From contig NZ_SJPE01000015.1 of NCBI RefSeq assembly GCF_004329815.1, positions 1 to 60,275 of the forward strand: a DNA stretch of 60,275 nucleotides, in the 5' to 3' direction. The stretch comes from Flavobacterium silvisoli. Lineage in GTDB: Bacteria > Bacteroidota > Bacteroidia > Flavobacteriales > Flavobacteriaceae. Below the pieces are notes generated by a model. It saw only the letters and a program-made list of their open reading frames with translations. It ran no database searches and was not told the DNA's origin. Below, one piece after another: positions 45,313-53,460 of the stretch. The position numbers and the translations under genes were made by a program. Positions within the stretch are counted from its first letter, which is position 1, and each line of letters opens with the position of its first letter.

Positions 45313-45732
45313 ATGACGAATTACATCATTAAATCACACAGAATAGGTACTTCCTACGCAAGACCTCACATTTTTATCCTGAACAAAGGGATGAACAGCG
45401 GAAAGCCCAATAAAGAGCCATATGCGAACAGTTTCGTTATCATCTTCCAACAAGAAGAGGATTGCGAGAACTACTATTTTGTTGCTTTTAGTTTGTGGCA
45501 AACAAAATTTTGGCATCAATTTTTAATCGGTTCTGTCATTCCTTTTTTGCGCTTACAGGATTTTAAAAAGGAATTTAATGAAAGAGCCAAAACTATGATG
45601 GAGGAACACGAGCAGCACCTAAAACACATTGCAGCTCTGAAACTATTGGAACAAAAAGAAAAGCAGTTTCATGAAAACATTAACCTTATTAATGAAATGA
45701 GGAGAGTAATTCTTTACCGCTACTGTAAATAA
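45313..45732 (+). CDS. DUF6943-like conserved hypothetical protein
   Basis: 139 residues, soluble, with an N-terminal beta-rich half (SYARPHIFILNKGMNSGKP, NSFVIIFQQEEDCENYYFVA) and a C-terminal coiled coil (about 90-135). I recognise the pattern as a small Bacteroidota family found in accessory and prophage-like DNA (DUF6943 from memory). It probably starts a two-gene transcript with the 60-residue gene 19 bp later. Function unknown. Confidence 0.6.
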   Translation: MTNYIIKSHRIGTSYARPHIFILNKGMNSGKPNKEPYANSFVIIFQQEEDCENYYFVAFSLWQTKFWHQFLIGSVIPFLRLQDFKKEFNERAKTMMEEHEQHLKHIAALKLLEQKEKQFHENINLINEMRRVILYRYCK

Positions 45733-45751
45733 TCAACTAAAAACACACACT

Positions 45752-45934
45752 ATGACACTATTCATTTTATACCAAACGGACATTTGGAAATCGAAAACCT
45801 CTCGCGTTTTCTTTGGCGTTTTTGACTGTCGAACAAAAGCAACTGACTGCGCAAAATATCACGGACTAGTTACCAATATTTCTGCAGTCGTTATCGAGGA
45901 AGTAATTCTGAACTTATGTGAGGAATGCCAATAA
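45752..45934 (+). CDS. Small hypothetical protein
   Basis: 60 residues, soluble, with a cysteine pair at the end (LCEEC). It follows the DUF6943-like gene by 19 bp and is directly followed by a terminator, which supports it as a real gene. Family not recognised. Confidence 0.5.
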   Translation: MTLFILYQTDIWKSKTSRVFFGVFDCRTKATDCAKYHGLVTNISAVVIEEVILNLCEECQ

Positions 45935-45936
45935 AA

Positions 45937-45964
45937 AAAGCCTGGTCTTTTATGACTAGGCTTT
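45937..45964. terminator. Terminator between convergent genes
   Basis: AAAGCCTGGTC (45937-45947) and GACTAGGCTTT (45954-45964) form an 11-bp stem with one G-T pair, with A's before and T's after, so it may work in both directions. Confidence 0.75.
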
Positions 45965-46004
45965 CATCTTGTTTAACCCAAAGGTCACCACAACTAAGGT
46001 TAAA

Positions 46005-46181
46005 CTATTCTTTGTGCTTCTTTAAAATTCTCTTTAGGATTAAAGACACTGTAAAACTGACAACAGCGCCTAAACCTGCTAAAACAATCGTTTTAAGAAC
46101 ATCTGCAGAGTGAATATTTGGCACTATACTTAAAAATGTTCCTCCGGCCGTACCTATAAAAGTAGAATTATTGGTTGTCAT
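46005..46181 (-). CDS. Small membrane protein, holin-like
   Basis: About 58 residues from ATG 46181 (MTTNNSTFIG); a start at 46190 is possible. One clear membrane helix (VLKTIVLAGLGAVVSFTVSL) and a basic tail (KRILKKHKE), a holin-like layout. It overlaps the end of the upstream gene by 14 bp. Lysis function is only inferred from topology and from the DUF5675-like neighbour. Confidence 0.5.
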   Translation of the reverse strand: MTTNNSTFIGTAGGTFLSIVPNIHSADVLKTIVLAGLGAVVSFTVSLILKRILKKHKE

Positions 46182-46404
46182 GCTCCGCATTTTGAGGATG
46201 TTCCTCTTTTGTTGTGAGCTGACTTACTGCCGAGAGAACTCCTCCGGCTACCGCCACATAACCTCCAACAGTAATAACTGCTGCAGGTAAAGTGATCGGA
46301 GCAGTCAAAATGGTTCCTCCAACTGCTGCCAATACTAAACCAATATTTCGAAGCACTTTAAAAAAATTCGGAGTCGGCGACTTTGCTCTTTTAATTACAT
46401 TCAT
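46168..46404 (-). CDS. Two-helix small membrane protein
   Basis: About 78 residues from ATG 46404 (MNVIKRAKSPTPNFF); a longer start at 46428 would overlap the upstream gene. Two glycine/alanine-rich membrane helices (NIGLVLAAVGGTILTAP, VITVGGYVAVAGGVLSAVSQ). A recurrent Bacteroidota family known to me by pattern, always small and near DUF5675-like genes. A role in membrane permeabilisation is possible but unproven. Confidence 0.6.
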   Translation of the reverse strand: MNVIKRAKSPTPNFFKVLRNIGLVLAAVGGTILTAPITLPAAVITVGGYVAVAGGVLSAVSQLTTKEEHPQNAEHDNQ

Positions 46405-46414
46405 ATAAATGGAA

Positions 46415-46810
46415 TTAAGATTTAACAATCAATTCGACACTTTCATTTTGGTCTAGTGACTTGTAAATTATGTCTTTTAAGCGATTAAATGCTTTACGTG
46501 ACAATAAACCTAATCCTGGATCTGAAAGTTTCGTTACAGGAGCAATACAGCCATTCAATTCTTTTAAGGCATTATTGGCAGGGTGAAGCAAAATCAAAGT
46601 TCTGTTTTCAACTCCAATAATTTCCATATGCCAACCAAATTTACTGCTGTACCGCTTTTTAATAAAATATTTCCCCTCCGGAATACTGGAAACTCTCCTC
46701 ACATTGTTCTTCCAAGGCAATTCAATGGTTTTACAAACTACTTTGCCCTCACATTTGAGTATTCCATTAGTTCCCTCGGGGAAATAAGTTCTGGTCAATA
46801 CTAAAATCAC
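46415..46810 (-). CDS. DUF5675-like protein
   Basis: 131 residues. Motifs ILVLTRTYFPEGTNGIL, TIELPWKNN, SSIPEGKYFIKKRYSSKFGW and LLHPANNALKELNGCIAPV are those of the DUF5675 family, frequent in prophages and often near lysis genes. His and Cys in HPANN and GCI may be functional. Its fold could be an L,D-transpeptidase-like or peptidase-like enzyme, which I cannot confirm. Followed 10 bp later by small membrane proteins. Confidence 0.75.
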   Translation of the reverse strand: MILVLTRTYFPEGTNGILKCEGKVVCKTIELPWKNNVRRVSSIPEGKYFIKKRYSSKFGWHMEIIGVENRTLILLHPANNALKELNGCIAPVTKLSDPGLGLLSRKAFNRLKDIIYKSLDQNESVELIVKS

Positions 46811-46824
46811 TTCTTAACCTTTCT

Positions 46825-46850
46825 TGTCAGACTGAGCTTGCCGAAGTCCC
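46825..46850. repeat. Dispersed repeat, GACTGAGCTTG family
   Basis: TGTCAGACTGAGCTTGCCGA and following bases match the 15751 copy closely. It sits between the DUF5675-like gene and the 253-residue gene. Confidence 0.5.
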
Positions 46851-47612
46851 TTACACACCGCTGTCAACTTTCACAATAGCCAACGGATTAAATGCACCAT
46901 TTTTCAAAGGATACATTTGCCCATTGATTTCCTGAAAGAATTCAACTCCCAAAGCCAAAAACAATGGCTTTGTACTGGCAGCTGTTACAGCATTAGTTTG
47001 ACTAATGGCAGCAGTTGCAGTAGCATCCCATGGTAAAATTGCTGATTCAGAGGTTGCAACCACATACGTTTCAGCTTCAAAATCCACTTCAGCGCCGGCT
47101 GAAATGATTTTGAAGTGAGTGGTTCCACTTGGAGCTGAAAGCATATTTGAGGGTACAAATGATGCTAAATCAACTTTGATTTCACCTAAAGCGCGGTCAA
47201 TAGCACCAAAATAAGGAGCATACAAACTCGTGCCCAGTTTACCTCTGATATTGAATTCAAAACCAAATAGCAATTCAGCCTCTCCATCAATTACATTTCG
47301 CAATCCTCTTTCACTAACAGTGTCAGCTTGGATTACTTTTACCATAGCTCGGGTCAATCTACTTACCATTCTGCCGTCAGCAGAATTCAAAAGCAAAGGA
47401 CGAAGTGCAGTTCTCAAAAGCTTTCCGGCTTTCCCGGCTCTGCCAAACTCCGACCCATTCTCTCGGGTTCTTTGAAACGCAGGATCACTTTGAATTCTGC
47501 TTTTCTCAATTCCGCCTTTCTCACGTACCAGGTGCCCATCTGCGGAAGTCTTGTAAAAGGTCATACCTCCGATAGTACCTTTTAACTTAATTATGCCAGT
47601 CTGTCTAGCCAT
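46851..47612 (-). CDS. Conserved 253-residue protein of unknown function
   Basis: The N-terminus (MARQTGIIKLKGTIGGMTFY) and SDPAFQRTRENGSEFGRAGK are typical of a conserved Bacteroidota protein often found beside DUF5675-like and small membrane proteins. N-terminal basic and helical; residues about 110-253 beta-rich. No signal peptide. It might be a phage structural protein given the company, but I see no direct evidence. First gene of the minus-strand cassette. Confidence 0.6.
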   Translation of the reverse strand: MARQTGIIKLKGTIGGMTFYKTSADGHLVREKGGIEKSRIQSDPAFQRTRENGSEFGRAGKAGKLLRTALRPLLLNSADGRMVSRLTRAMVKVIQADTVSERGLRNVIDGEAELLFGFEFNIRGKLGTSLYAPYFGAIDRALGEIKVDLASFVPSNMLSAPSGTTHFKIISAGAEVDFEAETYVVATSESAILPWDATATAAISQTNAVTAASTKPLFLALGVEFFQEINGQMYPLKNGAFNPLAIVKVDSGV

Positions 47613-47876
47613 AATTTCTACATTTTACGATTAATACTCCTTTTCATTTTTCACTCCTCATTTCGATAATCGTTGCAACTAAATCTCGAATGATCTGAAC
47701 AAAGTTTCGTGCACTGGAATGACATTTCAAAGGGTAAGTGTCAATAAGTACCAATAATGTATTATTTGTACCAAAAATGATCTATCAAATTTTCAGAAAA
47801 AAGCATAGTTTTGTAATATCAGGCACAAGTATGGTTTAAGCATACCAAAGGCATGGTTAAAGTATTAAAATGAGAT

Positions 47877-48077
47877 ATGGGAGCAAGCAACACAAGAGTC
47901 TGCATGTACCCCAAAGACGTTCAACGCATCATGGGTACGGAATATACCCAAGCCAGAAGATATTTAAAAAAGATTAAAAAGCATCTGAACAAAGAGAAGC
48001 ACCAGTATTTATCCGTAGAAGAATTTTGTCTATATACCGGTCTCCCATTAGATGAAGTACAGCGTTGTTTGTTGTAG
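47877..48077 (+). CDS. Small DNA-binding-like protein
   Basis: 66 residues with two short helix-turn-helix-like parts (VQRIMGTEYTQARRYLKKIK and SVEEFCLYTGLPLDEVQRCL). A recurrent flavobacterial small protein of unknown function, likely regulatory. A -7-like TAGTTTTG at 47806-47813 lies 63 bp upstream. Divergent from the 253-residue gene. Confidence 0.55.
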   Translation: MGASNTRVCMYPKDVQRIMGTEYTQARRYLKKIKKHLNKEKHQYLSVEEFCLYTGLPLDEVQRCLL

Positions 48078-48087
48078 GGTCTATTAG

Positions 48088-48106
48088 TGTAAACAAATTG
48101 TTTACA
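48088..48106. promoter_or_regulatory. 19-bp palindrome
   Basis: TGTAAACAA-A-TTGTTTACA, perfect arms, 11 bp past the small gene. No T run follows, so a protein-binding site is likelier than a terminator. Confidence 0.5.
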
Positions 48107-48305
48107 ACCCTCTTAAAAGCTTCGCTAACTAGTCCAATAACCAGTTCAAATAATAGTAAGCACACCTTAGGTAATTTGTATTCTTTTTTGTATATTTACA
48201 TACCATCGATTTGCAATAAAAATGAATGAACAGAGTTTGGTGATATATTCGGTTACCCCGCAATAACACCTCTCTATGAAGTCAATAAAATAGAGTAGTT
48301 CAAAG

Positions 48306-48330
48306 GAGGGTTCGACTCTCCCCGACTCCA
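48306..48330 (+). other. tmRNA/tRNA 3'-end-like fragment, possible attachment-site scar
   Basis: GAGGG-TTCGACT-CTCCC (48306-48322) is a T-arm with the invariant TTCGAnT-type loop (one A-C mismatch in the stem). CGACTCC plus A (48323-48330) is an acceptor 3' strand with T at the third pair, as in alanine-type tmRNA/tRNA. No matching 5' half is present upstream. A strong terminator follows. Accessory DNA lies to the left and core genes to the right. Confidence 0.55.
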
Positions 48331-48332
48331 CT

Positions 48333-48370
48333 AAAAATTCCTGTAAATGACTTTTTACAGGGATTTTTTT
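48333..48370 (+). terminator. Strong terminator after the tRNA-like fragment
   Basis: CCTGTAAA (48340-48347) and TTTACAGG (48354-48361), extended by AAAAAT/ATTTTT, then a run of seven T's. The original RNA gene's terminator, if the fragment is a scar. Confidence 0.8.
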
Positions 48371-48420
48371 ATACTATTTAAAACCAGAGTTTACTAATAA
48401 ATGTTTAGCACAAAACCGTA

Positions 48421-49374
48421 CTAACTTACAATAGCATAGTAAATCGGAAAGCCAATCGTAATATTAAAAGGGAAAGTTATCGCCAATGCCATGGGCAGAA
48501 ACAGACCCGGATTGGCCTTGGGGGCGACAATTTTCATAGCCGCAGGAACCGCAATATAAGACGCGCTGGCCGCTAAAATGGCAAATATGAACCGATTGCC
48601 CGCTTCGGGCGTTACCCATTGACTGGCATAAGCCACCAAACAGCCATTCAGCAACGGAATGAATACGGCAAACAATACGGCAAACCATCCGCTCTTGAAA
48701 AAAACACCTAATTTTTTGCCGCTTACAATTCCCATATCAAGTAAAAAAATAGCTAAAAATCCTTTAAAAATATCTGTCGTAAAAGGCTTGATGCCCATAG
48801 CCTGTTGGTCACTTGCCAAAAAACCGATGAGCAGACTCCCGAGAATTAATAAAACGCTACCGTTTGTCAAAGAATGTTGTATGACACTTCGCAAGCTTGA
48901 TGTGGTTTCTTGCTTCCCGTAGAGACGCATTAAAATAACACCGACAATTATCGCAGGGGCCTCCATCAAAGCCATGACCGCAACCATGTGTCCACCGAAA
49001 GTTTGCTGTTGGATTTCTAAAAAGGAAGCCGCAGTTACAAAAGTAACCGCACTAACCGAACCGTAAGCGGCCGCCACCGCACCCGAATTTTCAATGCTGA
49101 ATTTTCGTTTGAGTATGAAAAAACAATAGGTCGGAATCAAAAGTGCCACTGCCACACCAAATACCACAGCCCACAAAATAGCGATAGTAAAATGACTATG
49201 AGCCAATTCCTGTCCGCCTTTAAACCCAATTGAAAAAAGTAGGTAGAGCGAAATAAACTTGGAAGAATTTTGCGGAATCGCCAAATCACTCTTTAACCGG
49301 GTGGCCAAAATCCCGAGTAGGAAAAACAGCAATGCCGGATTGGTCAAATTGTCAAATAATAACTTTAAATCCAT
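48421..49374 (-). CDS. SbtA-like sodium-dependent bicarbonate permease
   Basis: 317 residues with about ten membrane helices. The N-terminus (NPALLFFLLGILATRLKSDL) and FSIGFKGGQELA fit the SBT family (Pfam DUF897). SbtA in cyanobacteria imports bicarbonate with sodium. Last gene of the minus-strand row that starts with isocitrate dehydrogenase; 18 bp after the Sua5-type gene. Uptake of bicarbonate would serve that enzyme, which uses bicarbonate as substrate. Heterotrophs also use it for carboxylases. Confidence 0.8.
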   Translation of the reverse strand: MDLKLLFDNLTNPALLFFLLGILATRLKSDLAIPQNSSKFISLYLLFSIGFKGGQELAHSHFTIAILWAVVFGVAVALLIPTYCFFILKRKFSIENSGAVAAAYGSVSAVTFVTAASFLEIQQQTFGGHMVAVMALMEAPAIIVGVILMRLYGKQETTSSLRSVIQHSLTNGSVLLILGSLLIGFLASDQQAMGIKPFTTDIFKGFLAIFLLDMGIVSGKKLGVFFKSGWFAVLFAVFIPLLNGCLVAYASQWVTPEAGNRFIFAILAASASYIAVPAAMKIVAPKANPGLFLPMALAITFPFNITIGFPIYYAIVS

Positions 49375-49392
49375 AAAGATAAGTCTTAAACA

Positions 49393-50346
49393 TTAAACAT
49401 AGGAAGCGCGTTGTAACCGATCATTGATGGAATTGCCCAAGTGGGTCGATGGCAACTTCTCGGCTATGATAAAATCCAAGCCCAAAGCGTCCAATCGGTG
49501 CAAGGCAGCGTACAAGTTGGCTCCAGCCTCTTTCAAATTGTTTGACACAGAAAGGATTTCCTGGTGTGCAACCGTTTCCGATGTTTTTTGGGCATTGAAC
49601 AAAAGCAATCCTACTTTCTTGTCGCGATGGATTTCAAGAGCTGCTTCAATCGCATCAACGACCAATAATCTGGTCTTGGGCGCATAATGCTTTGACATCA
49701 TGCCGGGAGCCTGCGGCTTATTGTCATCATGGAATTTAAATTGCAACGGCCCGGCAACCGCCTCTACCTCTTCCCACGCTATCGAACCCAAGCGGTACAC
49801 GGTAGGCTTGCCGTCTTCAAAACCAACAATAGTAGATTCGATACCGTTAGGACAACTTCCTCCTTCCAAAACCACAGGAAGTGCCTCTGAAAAATAATCG
49901 GCCACATGCTGAGCCGTTGTAGGGCTAATCGACCCAAACGGATTGGCACTGGGAGCCGCCAAAGGAAAAGGCAACACACGCAAAAGTTCAAGAGCACTAG
50001 GATGGTTTGGCATGCGCAGTGCTACGGTATCGTTACCGGCAGTCACCAAATCGGGAACTGAATCTTTCTTGGGCAACAGCACTGTAAGCGGCCCCGGCCA
50101 AAAGGCATCCATCAACCGAGTGGCAGCCTCCGGTACAGATTCGGCCAAATCGCTGACTTGCGCTTTCGAACCCACGTGAACAATCAATGGATTGGTCAAC
50201 GGGCGCTTCTTTAAGTCAAAAATGGTTCTGATGGCTTTTTCGCTGTAAATATTTCCGGCAAGGCCATACACGGTTTCGGTGGGCAGGCCAATTACTTGTT
50301 CTTGTTTTAACCAATGGGCGGCTAAGTTTACATCAGTTGTTATCAT
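49393..50346 (-). CDS. L-threonylcarbamoyladenylate synthase, Sua5 type
   Basis: 317 residues: YrdC-like domain about 1-190 (GLPTETVYGLAGN, KKRPLTNPLIVHV, PLAAPSANPFG) and Sua5 domain about 205-317. It makes threonylcarbamoyl-AMP from threonine, bicarbonate and ATP for the t6A modification of tRNAs. Motifs intact. Flanked by a bicarbonate transporter and a DUF6671-like gene in one apparent operon. Cytoplasmic. Confidence 0.92.
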   Translation of the reverse strand: MITTDVNLAAHWLKQEQVIGLPTETVYGLAGNIYSEKAIRTIFDLKKRPLTNPLIVHVGSKAQVSDLAESVPEAATRLMDAFWPGPLTVLLPKKDSVPDLVTAGNDTVALRMPNHPSALELLRVLPFPLAAPSANPFGSISPTTAQHVADYFSEALPVVLEGGSCPNGIESTIVGFEDGKPTVYRLGSIAWEEVEAVAGPLQFKFHDDNKPQAPGMMSKHYAPKTRLLVVDAIEAALEIHRDKKVGLLLFNAQKTSETVAHQEILSVSNNLKEAGANLYAALHRLDALGLDFIIAEKLPSTHLGNSINDRLQRASYV

Positions 50347-50355
50347 TTTATCTGT

Positions 50356-51192
50356 TTAAGGGTTGCAGCAATGGCAATACATTGGATCCTCATATTGCTT
50401 CTGATGAGGGTGATGAACTTCATTTTTAAACGCACACTTTTGACACACATACAGATGGCTCAGGGTAGAATTTGTGGGCGATTTACACCATTCACAGGGT
50501 AAACCGGTTTTTATATCAGTAACCACAAAACCCGGTGTACTACACTGCGGACATAACGATTGTACAGCCTCTAAAAGCTTCTGAGCCGCCTTGGCAATTA
50601 CCCGCATTCGGGTAGGATTGTATTGAGCTCTCATATCGGTCTCTACATACACGCTGTCGTGCATCTGCTTCAGCAACCGAAAATGGTGAATCAATGTTGC
50701 CTTATCGGTGATGCCTTTGGTAAGGTTCGCAAAATTATTTTCTGATGGTCGCAGTATAAGGCCGTGATTGGGAAAACCTACTTTGACCGCAAAATCCAAC
50801 AATTCCGTTTCGCAAGCGAGCGTGGCCGCATTAAAATTGGTTTCCAGGCTAATCTCTCTCACTTTGATTTCCAAATTGTTTTTGGTATCCATCAACAGCA
50901 ACCATTCGTCATCAGCATGGGCAAAAAATACCGAAGGATGAGGGCCAAACGAACCTTCACTGGCAATGACTAAGTCACCATCTGTTTTCTCCAGCGCAAA
51001 CAAACACTTGTTGCGAAGCGTCGTCAACACATCATCCTTTCGGGGAATTTCGCCACTGAACGTACCTAACGTATCCGTATCGAATTCAGCGGAAACAAAG
51101 CAAGACACGCCCAGAGCTTTTTCCAATAATGGGGCAATCACTTGTTCTTTGCCGTGCTTGGTGGCGATGAGTAATCGTCTTTGGTCAAACAT
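50356..51192 (-). CDS. DUF6671-like protein with C-terminal zinc ribbons
   Basis: 278 residues. The N-terminal 190 residues are compact alpha/beta (LLIATKHGKEQVIAPLLE, VIASEGSFGPHPSVFF). The C-terminus has three CxxC pairs (LCPQC, CEWC, CQKC) and CHCC, a zinc-ribbon region. The family pattern is known to me as DUF6671, without a defined function. Its stop is 10 bp before the Sua5 start; it overlaps the next upstream gene by 8 bp. Confidence 0.75.
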   Translation of the reverse strand: MFDQRRLLIATKHGKEQVIAPLLEKALGVSCFVSAEFDTDTLGTFSGEIPRKDDVLTTLRNKCLFALEKTDGDLVIASEGSFGPHPSVFFAHADDEWLLLMDTKNNLEIKVREISLETNFNAATLACETELLDFAVKVGFPNHGLILRPSENNFANLTKGITDKATLIHHFRLLKQMHDSVYVETDMRAQYNPTRMRVIAKAAQKLLEAVQSLCPQCSTPGFVVTDIKTGLPCEWCKSPTNSTLSHLYVCQKCAFKNEVHHPHQKQYEDPMYCHCCNP

Positions 51193-51475
51193 TAGGGTCT
51201 ATGGCAATGGTTACTACGCTTTTCACCACCATGTTGGAACCACTTTCTTTGGCTTTGGCTGTAAATTGTTTTAAAGAAGTCAAAGCGGCTTCCAACTCTG
51301 TGATCCGTTTTTTGGAATGTGTCAAATCGCGTTCAAATCGGATGTGATTGCTAAAATCATCCAAGCGATGGTAGTTAATTTTACTGTTAATTAAAGTCGT
51401 CAGCACCGAAGAGGCTTCCTCTGGAGTAAAAGTGCTATCGATTAATTTAAACTCATGGTGGTTTTCATTTTTCAT
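51185..51475 (-). CDS. Small coiled-coil protein, paralog of the 51680 gene
   Basis: 96 residues. FKLIDSTFTPEEASSVLTTL resembles the N-terminus of the 80-residue protein encoded at 51680 (FKLIDGDFTPTETLDLLTQL), followed by a coiled coil (about 35-75). A recurrent small family without known role. Overlaps both neighbours by a few bases, so it is in the operon. Confidence 0.65.
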   Translation of the reverse strand: MKNENHHEFKLIDSTFTPEEASSVLTTLINSKINYHRLDDFSNHIRFERDLTHSKKRITELEAALTSLKQFTAKAKESGSNMVVKSVVTIAIDPNV

Positions 51476-51687
51476 AACTTGATTTTCATTTTTTTTAGTT
51501 GAAACAGCGCTGCCAATACCGACAATCCTAAGAAGCCATTGACGGCAATAAGATTTTTGTCATTAAAAGCCAATAAAAAACTAACAATTAAAAACAGTAG
51601 CGGTAGCAGTAACAGTATGTACGATGTGAGTGAGCCGAATTTATTTTTCATAAAATAGTGTGTTTGCGAGAGCGAATCATCAATCAA
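51472..51687 (-). CDS. Small two-helix membrane protein
   Basis: 71 residues, or 59 from ATG 51651 (MKNKFGSLTS), which avoids the 8-bp overlap with the upstream gene. Two membrane helices (LLLLPLLFLIVSFLLAF and VNGFLGLSVLAALF). It lies between the two paralogous coiled-coil proteins and may anchor them. Family not recognised. Confidence 0.6.
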   Translation of the reverse strand: MIDDSLSQTHYFMKNKFGSLTSYILLLLPLLFLIVSFLLAFNDKNLIAVNGFLGLSVLAALFQLKKMKIKL

Positions 51688-51922
51688 TAGAGATATCGCT
51701 GTTCAAATGAACATTCTTGGAGCCCAACTTAACTTGGTTTTTCACTTCGGCCAATTTGTCTTGCAGCAATTTTATTTTTCGCTCCCGCATCTTGATATCT
51801 TCCTCATGAAGACTCGTTTTGATTTTATCTTCGTGAAATTTTATCTTCACCTGAACCAATTGTGTCAATAAGTCGAGGGTTTCCGTTGGCGTAAAATCGC
51901 CGTCAATTAATTTAAAATTCAT
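51680..51922 (-). CDS. Small coiled-coil protein, paralog of the 51185 gene
   Basis: 80 residues. N-terminal FKLIDGDFTPTETLDLLTQL then a charged coiled coil (DIKMRERKIKLLQDKLAEVK). Starts 10 bp after the isocitrate dehydrogenase stop. Probably cytoplasmic; role unknown. Confidence 0.65.
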   Translation of the reverse strand: MNFKLIDGDFTPTETLDLLTQLVQVKIKFHEDKIKTSLHEEDIKMRERKIKLLQDKLAEVKNQVKLGSKNVHLNSDISID

Positions 51923-51932
51923 ATCGCTTTTT

Positions 51933-53369
51933 TTATTGTCCTTGTCCTAATGAAAATGCTTTCTTGCCGTCGAACTGATACAAATTCTCGGTTTTAATGG
52001 TATCAATTCCATTTTGAATACACTGTTGTAACAGTATAATGATTTCCTCCTTACTGATGGCTTTCTCCTCAGCCGATGTAAAGCGACAACGCCAATGATC
52101 GGTACAGAACGTTTGAGAAAAGCCTTCCGGCCATACTTTAATCCCGCGGTTGGTAATCATGCTCAGTTTGAGGTGGGATGTTCCAATCGTATTCATTTTT
52201 TGGGCCAATTCATTAGCATCCGTTCCTGACCAATGCACAAAAATGTCATGACCGATGAGTTCTTTCTTGGCTTGTGGTTTTCTCACGTATTTGGGTAAAT
52301 TCAGCGCTTGGCCGTTTTCATAATTAACTGCGGCAAGCTTTTGGGGTTTTTGACCCAAATTGGCAATCACCGCTTGTGCAAATTCGCGAGTCCCCACTTT
52401 TTGTGTACTGATTCCTTCTTTATAGATGTCATAGGTATGAATACCGTCTTCTAAGGTTTTCAACCAAGCATTTTGTACTTTGGTGGCTACATCATTTTGT
52501 CCCAAATGATTGAGCATCATCACCGCTCCTTGCAATAAACCCGAAGGATTGGCCATATTTTGCCCCGCTCGTCTGGGAGCCGAACCGTGAATGGCTTCAA
52601 ACATCGAACATTCTTCACCAATATTGGCCGAACCGGCTAAACCTACCGAACCGGCTATCTGAGCAGCGATATCGGAAAGCACATCGCCATACAGGTTCAA
52701 GGTTACTATAACATCAAAAACTTCCGGAGTATCACTCATTTTGGCAGCGCCTATGTCAATAATCCAGTGCTCATTCTCAATTTCAGGATATTCGGCGGCT
52801 ATTTCATCAAACACTTTATGGAACAATCCATCCGTTTGTTTCATAATGTTGTCCTTGGTAAAACACGTCACTTTTTTTCGACCGTATTGTTTGGCAAATT
52901 CAAAAGCATATCGGATGATTTTTTCACAACCGGGGCGACTCACCAGTTTCAAACATTGCACGACTTCATCGGTTTGTTGGTGTTCGATACCGGCATACAA
53001 ATCTTCTTCGTTTTCGCGTATGATAACGATATCCATTTCGGGATGCTTGGTTTCAACAAAAGGATGCAAACTCATGCAAGGTCTAACGTTAGAATACAAT
53101 CCTAAAAATTTTCGGGTGGTGACGTTCAAACTTTTGTAGCCGCCGCCTTGTGGCGTCGTGATAGGAGCCTTGAGGAAAACTTTGTTTTTAATAATGGTAT
53201 CCCAACTTTCTTTGGCGATGCCCGAAGTGTTGCCCGAAAGGTATACTTTCTCTCCTACTTCAATTTCGTCGTACTCCAATTGGGCGCCGGCTGCTTTCAA
53301 TATGGTTAAGGTAGCGTCCATGATTTCAGGACCGATTCCGTCTCCTTTAGCGATGGTTATTCGTTGCAT
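51933..53369 (-). CDS. icd: NADP-dependent isocitrate dehydrogenase with C-terminal extension
   Basis: 478 residues. KGDGIGPEIM (7-16), GGGYKSLNVTTRKFLGLYSN (isocitrate-binding region), CMSLHPF, IIRENEEDLYAGIEH, and NLYGDVLSDIAAQIAG with the metal-binding Asp residues are all present. The last ~140 residues are an extra domain, as in Thermus-type enzymes. It oxidises isocitrate to 2-oxoglutarate with release of CO2. First gene of the row ending with the bicarbonate transporter; a -7 box TAGCTTTG is 26 bp upstream. Confidence 0.93.
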   Translation of the reverse strand: MQRITIAKGDGIGPEIMDATLTILKAAGAQLEYDEIEVGEKVYLSGNTSGIAKESWDTIIKNKVFLKAPITTPQGGGYKSLNVTTRKFLGLYSNVRPCMSLHPFVETKHPEMDIVIIRENEEDLYAGIEHQQTDEVVQCLKLVSRPGCEKIIRYAFEFAKQYGRKKVTCFTKDNIMKQTDGLFHKVFDEIAAEYPEIENEHWIIDIGAAKMSDTPEVFDVIVTLNLYGDVLSDIAAQIAGSVGLAGSANIGEECSMFEAIHGSAPRRAGQNMANPSGLLQGAVMMLNHLGQNDVATKVQNAWLKTLEDGIHTYDIYKEGISTQKVGTREFAQAVIANLGQKPQKLAAVNYENGQALNLPKYVRKPQAKKELIGHDIFVHWSGTDANELAQKMNTIGTSHLKLSMITNRGIKVWPEGFSQTFCTDHWRCRFTSAEEKAISKEEIIILLQQCIQNGIDTIKTENLYQFDGKKAFSLGQGQ

Positions 53370-53394
53370 AATTTTTATTTTTTAATTAACAGGA

Positions 53395-53436
53395 CAAAGC
53401 TATAATGCCATTTTTATATATTTTTATTTATATTTG
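53395..53436. promoter_or_regulatory. Divergent promoters icd / lysR
   Basis: Minus strand TAGCTTTG (53395-53402) for icd and plus strand TATATTTG (53429-53436) for the LysR gene both fit TAnnTTTG. The 91-bp gap leaves the two promoters almost back to back, the usual layout for a LysR protein that controls the divergent gene. Confidence 0.55.
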
Positions 53437-53460
53437 TTATCATATACATAAAATTTATTT

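Noticed and set aside
48230..48333. A complete tRNA or tmRNA gene
   Set aside because: Only the T-arm and 3' acceptor strand are found. No 5' acceptor, D-arm or tag reading frame lies upstream.
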